DNA of 64,000 bases from Psychromonas sp. CNPT3 (GCF_000153405.2 NC_020802.1:391883-455882), one strand, 5' to 3'; shown: positions 21,373 to 30,738, numbered from the stretch's first letter. The notes: generated by a model from the letters alone, not told the origin. Made by a program: numbers and translations.

Positions 21373-22485
21373 ATGCCTATATCATCAGATAAATTCAGCG
21401 ATATTCGACCTTATAATGATGGCGAGATCCAAGCTGCCATTCTACGAGTGATCAATAACGATGAGTTAATTAATGCGATTATTAGCTTCCGCTTTCCTAA
21501 AGTGCATAAGCTGACACATTGTGTGATTCGACCTCTTTTACGTCGTTATTTTACTTACAAATGGGGAAAGATTAATAGCATTGATGAAATGCAAAAAGTA
21601 GTCGTGCATTATATGCATCATATGATAAAAGATACGACGACTAAATTCACCTCCTCTGGGTTATGTGATTTGGACGTGTCGAAAAATTATTTATTTGTGT
21701 CTAATCATCGTGACATCGCCATGGATCCCGCTTTGATGAATTGGGCCTTATTTGCAGAAGAATTTCAATCTGCACGTATTGCAACGGGTGATAATTTATT
21801 AGGTAAGCCTTTTATTGCAGATTTAATGCGCATGAATAAAAGCTTTATTGTGAAACGTTCAATTAGTGCGCCTCGTGAAATGCTCAAAGCATTATTGCAT
21901 CTCTCTGATTACATTTTCAGCTCTCTACAAAGCGACAGTAGTATTTGGATTGCGCAACGTGAAGGGCGAGCTAAAGATGGATTTGATAAAACAGAGCCTG
22001 CCATCATAAAAATGTTTTATATCAATGGCAAAAAGAAAAAAATAGAATTTTCTGATTACATTAATCAACTGAATATTGTGCCTGTGGCTATTTCGTATGA
22101 ATTTGATGCGTGTGATAAACAAAAAGCAAAAGAGCTTTATACAAAAAATAAATTTGGTGAGTATAAAAAATCTGCATCTGAAGATATAGACAGTATTGTT
22201 GCAGGTATTGTGGGCCAAAAGGGTCATGTACACATTGCATTCGGCAAACCTTTAGAAGGTGATTTTAAGGATGCAGACGAAGTTGCCTGCGCCATTGATA
22301 AGCAAATTTATCAAAATTATTATTTACACCCATCTAATTACATTGCTGCGAAAGTCAATTTAGATAGCATTGATAGCGAGGATAAAGAGCGCTTTGCAAA
22401 ACGTTTAAATGAAATCGATATTGAGCTACAAGAGACGGTTTTAAAAATGTATGCAAACCCTGTGAAAAATGCACCTAACCTGTAA
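21373..22485 (+). CDS. PlsC-like glycerolipid acyltransferase
   Basis: A 370-residue acyltransferase of the LPLAT/PlsC superfamily, likely acting on a glycerophospholipid or related acceptor at the inner membrane. The catalytic block is SNHRDIAMDP with His112 and Asp118. This is H-x5-D rather than the usual H-x4-D, and similar NHRDI-type blocks are known in a subgroup of the family. The acceptor motif is around IWIAQREGRAKDG (~190-205), equivalent to the FPEGTRS block. No long TM helix is evident. E. coli has a different acyltransferase, YihG, next to polA, so the neighbourhood is similar, but this is not an obvious YihG. Confidence 0.72.
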   Translation: MPISSDKFSDIRPYNDGEIQAAILRVINNDELINAIISFRFPKVHKLTHCVIRPLLRRYFTYKWGKINSIDEMQKVVVHYMHHMIKDTTTKFTSSGLCDLDVSKNYLFVSNHRDIAMDPALMNWALFAEEFQSARIATGDNLLGKPFIADLMRMNKSFIVKRSISAPREMLKALLHLSDYIFSSLQSDSSIWIAQREGRAKDGFDKTEPAIIKMFYINGKKKKIEFSDYINQLNIVPVAISYEFDACDKQKAKELYTKNKFGEYKKSASEDIDSIVAGIVGQKGHVHIAFGKPLEGDFKDADEVACAIDKQIYQNYYLHPSNYIAAKVNLDSIDSEDKERFAKRLNEIDIELQETVLKMYANPVKNAPNL

Positions 22486-22752
22486 ATTAGCTTAAAAATA
22501 AAGCGCTTACATTTTTGTTATGCACATTTCATTTTTAATGGGTTTTGAAAATAAATGTGCAAGTCTATGATAAATAAGGCCTTGTAAGCTTTCTTTGTGC
22601 TAGCTCAAATTTATCGTAAAATTACTAACAGAGTTATCCACAGAGTTTTACCGCCCTAAAAGTAAACAACCACTTAGCTGAATAGATTGCTATCGTCGGC
22701 TTTTTTTCTGTTATAATCCTTCTTTATTTTTCTGCTATTGGGTAATAAATTG
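22486..22752 (+). promoter_or_regulatory. polA upstream region with two DnaA-box-like 9-mers
   Basis: TTATGCACA (22518-22526) and TTATCCACA (22634-22642) both fit TTATNCACA and lie on the + strand 116 bp apart. A TATAAT (22712-22717) with TTGCTA 19 bp upstream is a possible polA promoter. DnaA binding is inferred. Confidence 0.45.
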
Positions 22753-25563
22753 ATGGCGACTATTCCTGAAAATCCTTTTGTACTTGTTGATGGCTCTTCG
22801 TATCTTTATCGTGCCTTTTTCTCTCCTCCTCACTTAACCAATTCTGCAGGCGACGCGACGGGCGCTGTTTATGGTGTGGTTAATATGCTCAAAAGCTTAA
22901 TGCAGCAGTTTTCTCCTTCACATATTGTGGTCGTCTTTGATGCCAAGGGTAAAACGTTTCGTGATGATATGTACTCACAATATAAAGCAAACCGCCCGAG
23001 TATGCCCGATGACCTGCGCATTCAAATTGAACCGTTACATGCAGTGATCAAAGCAATGGGTTTACCTATTTTAATTGTCCCTGGGGTTGAAGCGGATGAT
23101 GTGATCGGCACCTTGTCGAAACAGGCCAGTGCGAAAGGCATTAAAACATTGATCAGTACGGGCGATAAAGATATGGCTCAGTTAGTCGATGAGCATACGT
23201 TACTTATCAATACGATGACCAACAGTGTACTTGACATAGACGGCGTCACTGAGAAATTTGGTGTGCCAGCTGAGCTTATTATTGATTATTTAGCTTTGAT
23301 GGGTGATACCGCAGATAATATTCCTGGCGTCCCTGGCGTGGGCTCTAAAACGGCATTAGCCATGCTACAAGGTATTGGTAGCATGGATCTTATCTATGAA
23401 AACCTTGATAAATTAGCGCCATTAGGATTCCGTGGCAGTAAAACGATTGCTAAAAAAATGGCTGATAATGAAGACATGGCGCGTTTGTCATATAAATTAG
23501 CGACCATCAAACTCGATGTTGAATTAGAGGTTGCCTATGATGATTTCAAAACGATAAAACAAGACACAGATAGCTTAATTAAACTCTTTGGTAAATTAGA
23601 ATTTAGACGCTGGTTATCTGCTGTCCTCGACGGTGAGCAAATATTACAAGGTGGCGCGTCGACATCGATGACAAGCACGCCAAGTACCTCTGATACTGAG
23701 TTGAGTCTTGAAATCAAAAAAACGCCTATTCGCCATGACCAGTGTATTTATACGCAAGGGCAATTGAAGCAATTAATTCAAAAATTAGAAAAAGCCGAAT
23801 TATTTTCAATATCGATAGAAACAACCTGTGCTGATTATATGCAGGCTAAAATTGTTGGATTTTCTTTTGCTCTGCAAGTGGCAGACGAAAACAGTGCAGA
23901 GATAACGATTGAAGCTTTCTATTTACCACTCGCGCATGATTATATAGATGCACCTGCGCAGTTAGAGTACCTTGCTACCCTTGATAAATTGAAGCCCTTA
24001 TTAGAAAAAATAGCACCACAAAAAGTGGTTTTCAATTTAAAATTTATGCGCAGCGTACTCCGTCTTGAAGGTATTAACTTGCAAGGCGTCGCATTTGATC
24101 CGATGCTTGAATCTTACCTATTAGACAGTACAGGCAAACATGATAAGGCCTCTCTCACGTTAAAATATTTACAGATTGAGATAGCCTCTTATGAAGCAAT
24201 CGCAGGTAAAGGCAAAAAACAGCTGCCATTCAATCAAGTGAGTATTAAAGACATTACGCCTTATGTAGGTGAGCATGTTGAATTGAGCTTACGTTTGCAT
24301 TTACTGTTGTGGCCTAAATTAGAAAAATTTCCGAAATTAGTGGCGTTATACGAAGATATTGAATTGCCTTTAGCTATCGTACTTTCCGATGTTGAGCTAG
24401 GAGGCGTCGAAATAGATGCCACTATGCTGGGCGCACAAAGCGTCGAAATTGGTAAAAGGTTACTCGAAATAGAGAAAGAAGCTTATATCGAAGCGGGTAA
24501 AGAGTTTAATTTAAGCTCTCCAAAACAATTACAAAGCATTCTATTTGAAGATTTAGAATTACCTATTCTGAAGAAAACGCCTAAAGGCGCACCTTCAACA
24601 GGAGAGGAAGTACTCGTTGAGTTAGCTGAGACCTATAAGTTGCCTAAGTTAGTGATTGAGCATCGAGGTTTGAGTAAACTAAAATCGACGTATACCGATA
24701 AACTACCAAAAATGATCAATGCACAAACGGGCCGAGTACATACTTCTTATCATCAAGCGGTAACTGTGACGGGGCGTTTATCATCAAGCGATCCAAATTT
24801 ACAGAATATACCGATCCGAAGTGAACAAGGTCGACGTATTCGCCAAGCTTTTATTGCGCCGCAAGGCTATAAAATAGTAGCAGCCGATTATAGCCAAATC
24901 GAATTACGTATTATGGCGCATTTGTCTCAAGATAAAGGCTTATTAGAAGCCTTTTCAACCGGCCTTGATATCCATAAAGCGACGGCGTCAGAAGTTTTCT
25001 CTGTCTCTGTCGATGAGGTGACAACAAATCAACGACGCAGTGCTAAAGCCATAAATTTTGGCCTTATTTATGGAATGAGCGCCTTTGGTTTGGCAAAGCA
25101 GTTAAAAATATCACGATCCGATGCAAAGCTGTATATGGATAAATATTTTCATCGTTATCCGGGCGTTTTAACGTATATGCAAACCACCCGAGATAAAGCG
25201 CGCGAGCAAGGCTTTGTTGAAACAATTTTAGGGCGTCGTTTACAATTACCGCATATTAATTCGCGTAATGGTATTTTAAAGAAAGCGTCTGAGCGCGCTG
25301 CAATTAATGCACCGATGCAAGGCACTGCTGCTGATATTATTAAAAAGGCGATGCTAGATGTTGCTGCTTGGGTTGAAAAACAAGCGCCTTCACAAGTGCA
25401 GTTACTCATGCAAGTGCACGATGAACTGGTTTTCTGTATTAAAGAAGATCAGGTCGAAAATTATACGTGCATTATTCAGGAAATAATGGCAAAAGCCGTC
25501 ATCTTAGATGTGCCATTACTTGCGGAAGTTGGAGTGGGTAATAACTGGGATGAAGCACATTAA
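22753..25563 (+). CDS. polA: DNA polymerase I (proofreading site degenerate)
   Basis: A 936-residue Pol I. The ATG at 22753 (MATIPENPFVLVDGSSY) fits the family; the frame starts 5 codons earlier at a TTG. The N-terminal 5' nuclease domain (1-~300) keeps DAKGKTFRD, EADDVIG and GDTADNIPGVPGVG. The polymerase domain keeps motif A with Asp712 (DYSQIELR), the O-helix Arg762...Lys765...Tyr773, and motif C HDE with Asp890. The middle 3'-5' exonuclease domain is recognisable by IVGFSFAL and GVAFDPMLESYLLDS, but the metal ligands equivalent to E. coli D355, D424 and D501 read Ser354, Met432 and Glu510; only the E357 equivalent (Glu356) remains. It should replicate and repair but probably cannot proofread. 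Confidence 0.97.
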   Translation: MATIPENPFVLVDGSSYLYRAFFSPPHLTNSAGDATGAVYGVVNMLKSLMQQFSPSHIVVVFDAKGKTFRDDMYSQYKANRPSMPDDLRIQIEPLHAVIKAMGLPILIVPGVEADDVIGTLSKQASAKGIKTLISTGDKDMAQLVDEHTLLINTMTNSVLDIDGVTEKFGVPAELIIDYLALMGDTADNIPGVPGVGSKTALAMLQGIGSMDLIYENLDKLAPLGFRGSKTIAKKMADNEDMARLSYKLATIKLDVELEVAYDDFKTIKQDTDSLIKLFGKLEFRRWLSAVLDGEQILQGGASTSMTSTPSTSDTELSLEIKKTPIRHDQCIYTQGQLKQLIQKLEKAELFSISIETTCADYMQAKIVGFSFALQVADENSAEITIEAFYLPLAHDYIDAPAQLEYLATLDKLKPLLEKIAPQKVVFNLKFMRSVLRLEGINLQGVAFDPMLESYLLDSTGKHDKASLTLKYLQIEIASYEAIAGKGKKQLPFNQVSIKDITPYVGEHVELSLRLHLLLWPKLEKFPKLVALYEDIELPLAIVLSDVELGGVEIDATMLGAQSVEIGKRLLEIEKEAYIEAGKEFNLSSPKQLQSILFEDLELPILKKTPKGAPSTGEEVLVELAETYKLPKLVIEHRGLSKLKSTYTDKLPKMINAQTGRVHTSYHQAVTVTGRLSSSDPNLQNIPIRSEQGRRIRQAFIAPQGYKIVAADYSQIELRIMAHLSQDKGLLEAFSTGLDIHKATASEVFSVSVDEVTTNQRRSAKAINFGLIYGMSAFGLAKQLKISRSDAKLYMDKYFHRYPGVLTYMQTTRDKAREQGFVETILGRRLQLPHINSRNGILKKASERAAINAPMQGTAADIIKKAMLDVAAWVEKQAPSQVQLLMQVHDELVFCIKEDQVENYTCIIQEIMAKAVILDVPLLAEVGVGNNWDEAH

Positions 25564-25662
25564 TAATAAGTTGAATGTTTTTTGAACTATTTGACAAGCG
25601 GGTTGACTAATTATGTGAACTAGCTAGATTTATAGTTTTTTCCTTAGTTTTTCCTTAGTTTT

Positions 25663-25698
25663 CCTCTATACATGCCGTATGTATAGAGGTTTTTTTTT
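25663..25698 (+). terminator. polA terminator
   Basis: CCTCTATACAT (25663-25673), loop GCCGT, ATGTATAGAGG (25679-25689), nine Ts. A strong intrinsic terminator ~100 bases after polA. The stretch before it carries repeated TTCCTTAGTTT motifs. No Spot 42-like sequence is recognisable here. Confidence 0.9.
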
Positions 25699-25779
25699 AG
25701 TAAAAATCCGCTAGCAGTAAACCTCTTTAATAAATTTTAATCTTCGCTTATCAATATTGTATAAAAAAGAGTGGATGAT

Positions 25780-25941
25780 TAGCCCCACTTAGAGCTGGCG
25801 CCCAAAGGGATAGCCAAATGAACTTGTCTTCGTTGTTGAGGTGTTGTTATAAAATAGCAATGTAGAATAACGCGTTTTCAATTTTATGGTAGAAGACCAA
25901 TCTGGCTTGCTGATTTTGTATCTTGAAGTATTATGGGTATA
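25780..25941 (+). repeat. Family B repeat, copy B3 (left end degraded)
   Basis: About 160 bp sharing GCGCCCAAAGGGATAGCCAA, CTTCGTTGTT, CAATGTAGAATAAC and CTGGCTTGCTGATTTTG with B1, and ending TCTTGAAGTATTATGGGTAT. The TATACCC left terminus was not found. It lies just upstream of the cNMP/CBS gene. Confidence 0.75.
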
Positions 25942-25987
25942 GAATATTAACCATCATATAAATTTACTTACCTTTATAGAGAAGATA

Positions 25988-27856
25988 ATGGAAATTGAGT
26001 TATTAGAGATCCAAGATTTTATTAGTCAATACAACCCGTTTACTGACCTGCCTGAAGAGGAGTTGAGCTATATTGCTAAAAATATAGAGATCTCTTATTA
26101 TCGAATGGGAAGCATGATAAATACGGTAGAGGATCCGAGCAAAGAATTATATATGATCCGCAGTGGCGTGGTGGAAATTCATCGACGTAAAGGGGAGTTA
26201 TATAACCGTTTAGATCAAGGAAAGCTGTTTGGTCAAGTGGGTTTGTTGACCAATAATAAAGTGCGTTTTTTGGCTAAATCGGTAAAAGATACGCTTTTAT
26301 ATTGCATACCCGAAGCTATTTTTCATGATTTATATGATCGTTATGAGTCTTTTGCTGATTTTGTTGAAGTAGAAGATAGTATGCGCTTAAAGCAAGCGGT
26401 AGAAAGTAAAAGTGATGATGCAAATGCATTAATGAGCTCGAAAGTAAAAACGCTATTAACGCGTGAGGCGTTAATGTTACCTAATACAAGCTCAATGCAA
26501 AGTGTTGCGCAGTTTATGTCGCAAGAGAATGTCTCGGCTGTGCTTATTAATGATCCTTCCGTCGATGATAATAACTTTGTTGGCATTATCACCGAACATG
26601 ATCTTTGTGTAAAAGTGATAGCGGGGGGGCTTGATGTAAATGATCCTGTTGATACGATCATGTCGACTAAATTGATATCTTTAGATCATAACGCGTATAT
26701 TTTTGAAGCGATGTTATTAATGTTACGCCATAACGTGCATCATCTACCCATATTAAAGAATAAATATCCCATCGGTTTGATTGAAGTTGCCGATATTATT
26801 CGTTATGAATCACAAAATAGTTTGTTATTTGTAAGCAGTATTTTTCAGCAACAGAGCACTGAAGATTTAGAGCAACTTTCCAAAGAGTTAAAAGATTGTT
26901 TTTTACGCATGGTAAATGAAGATGCCAATTCGCATATGGTAGGACGCGCCATGTCTGAAATTGGGCGAAGTTTTAAACAGCGCTTACTTGAACTTGCAGA
27001 AGAAGAGCTTGGAGAGCCACCTGTTCCTTATTGCTTCTTAGCATTAGGCTCAATGGCCAGAAACGAGCAGTTGATTGTAACGGATCAAGATAATGCCATT
27101 ATTTTAGATAATAGTTATGATGAAGCTAAACATGGTGAATATTTTGAAAAATTGGCAAAATTTGTTTGCGATGGTTTAGCCACTTGTGGCTATAGTTACT
27201 GTACTGGCGATATTATGGCAACGAATCCTGAGTATCGTAAAACCCAATTGCAGTGGGAAACGTGTTTTGCTAATTGGATTGATAAACCAGATCCACAAGC
27301 GTTACTAAATTGCTCTATTTTCTTTGATATTGTCGGTGTGTTTGGACGTTTAAAATGGGCTGAGCAGTTAAATATGTTTATACTGCGCCGCGCTAAAAAG
27401 AATAATCGATTTTTGGCTTGCCTCGCACGTAATGCGCGTAATAGAACGCCCCCATTAGGTTTCTTTAAAGATTTTGTGATGGAAAAAGATGGACGTCAAA
27501 ACAATTCAATTAATTTAAAACGACGTGGTACTGCGCCACTTGCTGATCTTATACGTGTGCATGCATTGGCGATAGGGTCGACGTCACAAAATTCATTTGA
27601 GCGTCTAGATGATATTATTGAGGCTAAAATATTACCAAAATCTAAAGGCGAAGATTTACAGCATGCGATGGAGTTGATCTCTTTAGTGCGTTTACGTCAT
27701 CAAGCATTGGATATTGAATCAGAGATAGAGCCAGATAATAATATAGAGCCAGAAAATATGTCGGATTTTGAGCGTCGGCATTTAAAAGATGCTTTTTTGG
27801 TGCTCAGTAATGCCCAAAACTTTTTAAAATATCGTTATAGTGCAACCAAATTATAA
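25988..27856 (+). CDS. cNMP-binding / CBS / DUF294 nucleotidyltransferase-like protein
   Basis: A 622-residue signalling protein with four parts: a cyclic-nucleotide-binding-like beta-barrel (~15-130, with LYMIRSGVVEIHRR and LFGQVGLL), a CBS pair (~150-275, with VGIITEHDLCVKVI and HLPILKNKYPIGLIEVADI), a DUF294 nucleotidyltransferase core (~330-450) and the DUF294 C-terminal domain (~480-620). The transferase motif GSMARNEQ (354-361) and DQD (Asp366, Asp368) are intact, so metal-dependent nucleotidyl transfer is possible. Substrate and effector are unknown. The ATG has AGAGAAG upstream. It is followed 8 nt later by a DnaQ-like exonuclease, a pairing often seen near acetate/acs loci, but no actP or acs is present here. 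Confidence 0.85.
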   Translation: MEIELLEIQDFISQYNPFTDLPEEELSYIAKNIEISYYRMGSMINTVEDPSKELYMIRSGVVEIHRRKGELYNRLDQGKLFGQVGLLTNNKVRFLAKSVKDTLLYCIPEAIFHDLYDRYESFADFVEVEDSMRLKQAVESKSDDANALMSSKVKTLLTREALMLPNTSSMQSVAQFMSQENVSAVLINDPSVDDNNFVGIITEHDLCVKVIAGGLDVNDPVDTIMSTKLISLDHNAYIFEAMLLMLRHNVHHLPILKNKYPIGLIEVADIIRYESQNSLLFVSSIFQQQSTEDLEQLSKELKDCFLRMVNEDANSHMVGRAMSEIGRSFKQRLLELAEEELGEPPVPYCFLALGSMARNEQLIVTDQDNAIILDNSYDEAKHGEYFEKLAKFVCDGLATCGYSYCTGDIMATNPEYRKTQLQWETCFANWIDKPDPQALLNCSIFFDIVGVFGRLKWAEQLNMFILRRAKKNNRFLACLARNARNRTPPLGFFKDFVMEKDGRQNNSINLKRRGTAPLADLIRVHALAIGSTSQNSFERLDDIIEAKILPKSKGEDLQHAMELISLVRLRHQALDIESEIEPDNNIEPENMSDFERRHLKDAFLVLSNAQNFLKYRYSATKL

Positions 27857-27864
27857 GGTCATTA

Positions 27865-28581
27865 ATGCATAATTTTACCAATAAAGAGATCTTAAATTGG
27901 CATGCCTTTTTACAACTAAAGGCATTACAGAGTAAAAATAAACATCTATATGAGTTTTATAAAAAAGGGACTTATCACGACGAAACAAAATTAAGTGATA
28001 TTGAATTTGTCGCGTTAGACTTTGAAACGACAGGCCTTGATTCTAAGCAAAATAGCATTATCAGCATTGGTCTTGTGCCATTTGATTTACAACGAATTTA
28101 TTGTAGAAAGGCTAAAAAGTGGTATATCAATCCAGAAGATAATTTAAAAGAAAATTCAATTATTATTCATGGCATTACGCATTCTGATTTACAGGGGGCG
28201 CCTGACTTGTTAAGTATATTAGAGCCTCTTTTAAAGGAGCTAGCAGGTAAAGTCGTGGTGGTACATTATCGGCGTATTGAGCGTGATTTTTTTGATTTGG
28301 ATTTACGAGCCCAACTCAAAGAAGGCATTATATTTCCAGTGATTGATACGATGCAAATAGAGGCTGATGTACAAAATAAATATTCTAAAGGGTTTATTAA
28401 CTGGTTAAAGGGGCATCAATCGGAGTCTATTCGTTTAGCTAATAGCCGGGTACGTTATAATTTACCTGCATATTCACCGCACGATGCATTAACCGATGCG
28501 ATAGCGACAGCTGAGTTATTGCAAGCACAAATTAAGTATCATTTTAATGAAGATACGCCGATTAAAGAGTTATGGTTATAA
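27865..28581 (+). CDS. DnaQ-like 3'-5' exonuclease
   Basis: A 238-residue DEDD exonuclease. ExoI motif LDFETTGLD has Asp52 and Glu54; ExoII lies around HGITHSDLQGAP and VVVHYRRIERDF; ExoIII is SPHDALTDA with the catalytic His and Asp, the DEDDh type. It is related to the Pol III epsilon exonuclease but carries an extra ~45-residue N-terminal helix and no clamp-binding tail that I can see. AAGG precedes the ATG, 8 nt after the DUF294 gene, so the two are co-translated. A role in nucleic-acid or nucleotide processing is likely; the target is unknown. Confidence 0.88.
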   Translation: MHNFTNKEILNWHAFLQLKALQSKNKHLYEFYKKGTYHDETKLSDIEFVALDFETTGLDSKQNSIISIGLVPFDLQRIYCRKAKKWYINPEDNLKENSIIIHGITHSDLQGAPDLLSILEPLLKELAGKVVVVHYRRIERDFFDLDLRAQLKEGIIFPVIDTMQIEADVQNKYSKGFINWLKGHQSESIRLANSRVRYNLPAYSPHDALTDAIATAELLQAQIKYHFNEDTPIKELWL

Positions 28582-28617
28582 ATTTAAATATCTAAAAAAT
28601 TAAAATGAAGTCATAAA

Positions 28618-28651
28618 AAAAGCCAATGTAAAAATCACATTGGCTTTTTTA
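28618..28651. terminator. Bidirectional terminator
   Basis: AAAGCCAATGT and ACATTGGCTTT flank a 7-nt loop, with A-run before and T-run after. It lies between the converging exonuclease and BCCT genes and can serve both. Confidence 0.9.
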
Positions 28652-28668
28652 TTATTTATAAGGGTAGC

Positions 28669-30246
28669 TTAAGCGCGATGTTTCTCGGTGCGCATCCCCA
28701 TGATCAAACAAACACACATGATCAGTAGAAGTATGGTGAAAGGCAGACCCGTTGAAATAGTCGCAGCTTGTAAGGCTTGAACTGCATCAGCGCCACCAAT
28801 CCAAAGAAGAGCGATAGCAATAGCACCTTCAATTAACGCCCAAAAAATACGTTGAGGAATAGGCGCATCTACTTTACCACCGGCGGTAATACTATCGATG
28901 ACTAAAGAGCCTGAGTCTGATGAGGTGATAAAGAACACCAACACAAGAACAACGGCTAACAGTGATAAAACGTTACCATACGGTAAAGCATCAAACATTT
29001 GGAACATTGCGAGAGGCACTTCAGTAAGACCTTTGTCACCTAAAATACCCACTTTATTGATCACTTGATCAATGGCATTACCACCAAAAACGGACATCCA
29101 TAAAATAGTAACACTGGTTGGAATTAGCAATACTGCACTGATAAACTCACGCACTGTGCGTCCGCGTGAGATACGTGCAATGAACATACCAACAAAAGGA
29201 GACCATGAAACCCACCATGCCCAGTAAAATACAGTCCAGCCATGCATCCAAGCTTCGTCTTCACGACCAATCGGGTTACTTAGCGGTATAATATTTTCAA
29301 TATAGCCCATGACGGTTTGCGGAATAGTTCCCATCGTAACGGCAAGCGTCACCAACGCAACAAAGACAACTAATACAATAGCGAGAAGCATATTAATATT
29401 ACTAATCACTTTTACGCCACCATCAATACCACGTACAACAGATACGACGGCAAGTAAGGTGACCACGATAATAATGGTGATTTGTAATGGTAAACCTGCA
29501 TCAATGCCAAATACGTGATGGAACCCACTTGCGGCTTGTTGCGCTCCGAGGCCTAGAGAGGTCGCTAAGCCAAATAAAGTCGCAAGTACGGCTAGGATGT
29601 CAATACAATGTCCAGGCCATCCCCAAGTGCGATCTCCTAAGATAGGATAAAACACAGAACGCATAGAAAGAGGTAGACCTTTATTATATGCGAAGAAAGC
29701 CAGTGATAAAGCAACAACGCCATAAATAGCCCAAGGGTGTAATCCCCAATGGAACATGGTTGCACCAAGAGCAAGCGGAATAGCTTCAGGTGTATTTGCT
29801 GCGACATTTAGAGGGGTTTCAAACCACCCTGTATAATATGCAAGGGGCTCTGCAACACCCCAAAACATTAAACCAATACCCATACCGGCTGCAAATAACA
29901 TGGAGAGCCAAGAAAGCGTGCTGTAATCTGCTTTCGCGTCATCGCCACCTAAGCGAATTTTCCCATAGGGAGTGACAATAAGAACCAAACAGAAGATCAC
30001 AAAAATATTAGTGGCCCACATGAATAGACTGTCAAAAGTATTTATAATTTGCCATTTAAGACCATCGAGAAAGGCTTTGGATGTTTGTGGGTCAACAATT
30101 AAGACGGCGAGAAGAAAAAGGCCGATAAGACCTGCACTGATACCAAAAACAGGATTATGGACATCAAACCCCCATTTTTGAACATTATCTTGTCCAACGG
30201 TGTAATCTGTATTATCTATACTATATTTATCTTTGTTTAAACTCAT
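28669..30246 (-). CDS. BCCT-family (betaine/choline/carnitine) transporter
   Basis: A 525-residue transporter with ~12 TM segments, importing quaternary ammonium osmolytes such as glycine betaine. The family signature WTVFYWAWWVSWSPFVGMF contains the aromatic substrate box. GMGIG (121-125) matches the glycine motif of sodium-coupled members such as BetP, which suggests Na+ symport. The C-terminus is short, without a long osmosensing tail. The ATG has GAGG upstream. It stands alone in a region with a long leader. Osmoprotection in a marine host is the likely role; the precise substrate cannot be read from sequence. Confidence 0.88.
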   Translation of the reverse strand: MSLNKDKYSIDNTDYTVGQDNVQKWGFDVHNPVFGISAGLIGLFLLAVLIVDPQTSKAFLDGLKWQIINTFDSLFMWATNIFVIFCLVLIVTPYGKIRLGGDDAKADYSTLSWLSMLFAAGMGIGLMFWGVAEPLAYYTGWFETPLNVAANTPEAIPLALGATMFHWGLHPWAIYGVVALSLAFFAYNKGLPLSMRSVFYPILGDRTWGWPGHCIDILAVLATLFGLATSLGLGAQQAASGFHHVFGIDAGLPLQITIIIVVTLLAVVSVVRGIDGGVKVISNINMLLAIVLVVFVALVTLAVTMGTIPQTVMGYIENIIPLSNPIGREDEAWMHGWTVFYWAWWVSWSPFVGMFIARISRGRTVREFISAVLLIPTSVTILWMSVFGGNAIDQVINKVGILGDKGLTEVPLAMFQMFDALPYGNVLSLLAVVLVLVFFITSSDSGSLVIDSITAGGKVDAPIPQRIFWALIEGAIAIALLWIGGADAVQALQAATISTGLPFTILLLIMCVCLIMGMRTEKHRA

Positions 30247-30738
30247 TTAACCTCAGTTAGAGAAATTGTGTTCTCTTTAGTGAATTTATTGATATACCTA
30301 TAATAGTTCAAGCGCGCTTCTTAGCGCTTCTTATCTCTTCTTTTAATACGTCGTATTTGTCTTTTTTAGTTAAAAACGAGCGTCACGAAGTGGGGTATAA
30401 CAAATAAGATCTTAACAAAGTCTGCCCTTATTTGCAGATAAATATATTAAACGGTGACTTTCTATTGTTTAATCTAGAGAATGTCATCGTGTTTTTCTCG
30501 TTGTTTCTTCCTCTTTTTTTCAATTTATTGACGTGTTCCTGTCTGCTTTTAAAATAAAAATAAACTTTTTCAGTTTGCCTGCATTCGTTTGTCGACTTAA
30601 AGCCTCTTAGCTTGCTGTTTTGGGCTTGTATAGGGTGTATTTAGATGCTTTTAACACGTTGATTTGTAAGGGTGGTTTTTTTTGGATTTTTATATATTAG
30701 AATGCTAGTCTGCGGGTTATGCCAACAGAGGATAGCGT
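30247..30738. other. Divergent region between BCCT gene and qnr-like gene
   Basis: About 490 bp of AT-rich DNA without a gene. It must carry both divergent promoters. A small stem TCTGC...GCAGA is seen near 30421-30438. No LexA-type CTGT-N8-ACAG site was found ahead of the qnr-like gene, and no A or B repeat is present. Confidence 0.45.

Noticed and set aside
25564-25987. Spot 42 RNA downstream of polA
   Set aside because: The conserved 5' sequence and pairing regions of Spot 42 were not found; only an unrelated terminator and repeat B3 are present.
30600-30738. LexA box ahead of the qnr-like gene
   Set aside because: The nearest CTG...CAG pair has the wrong spacing, so SOS control cannot be supported.
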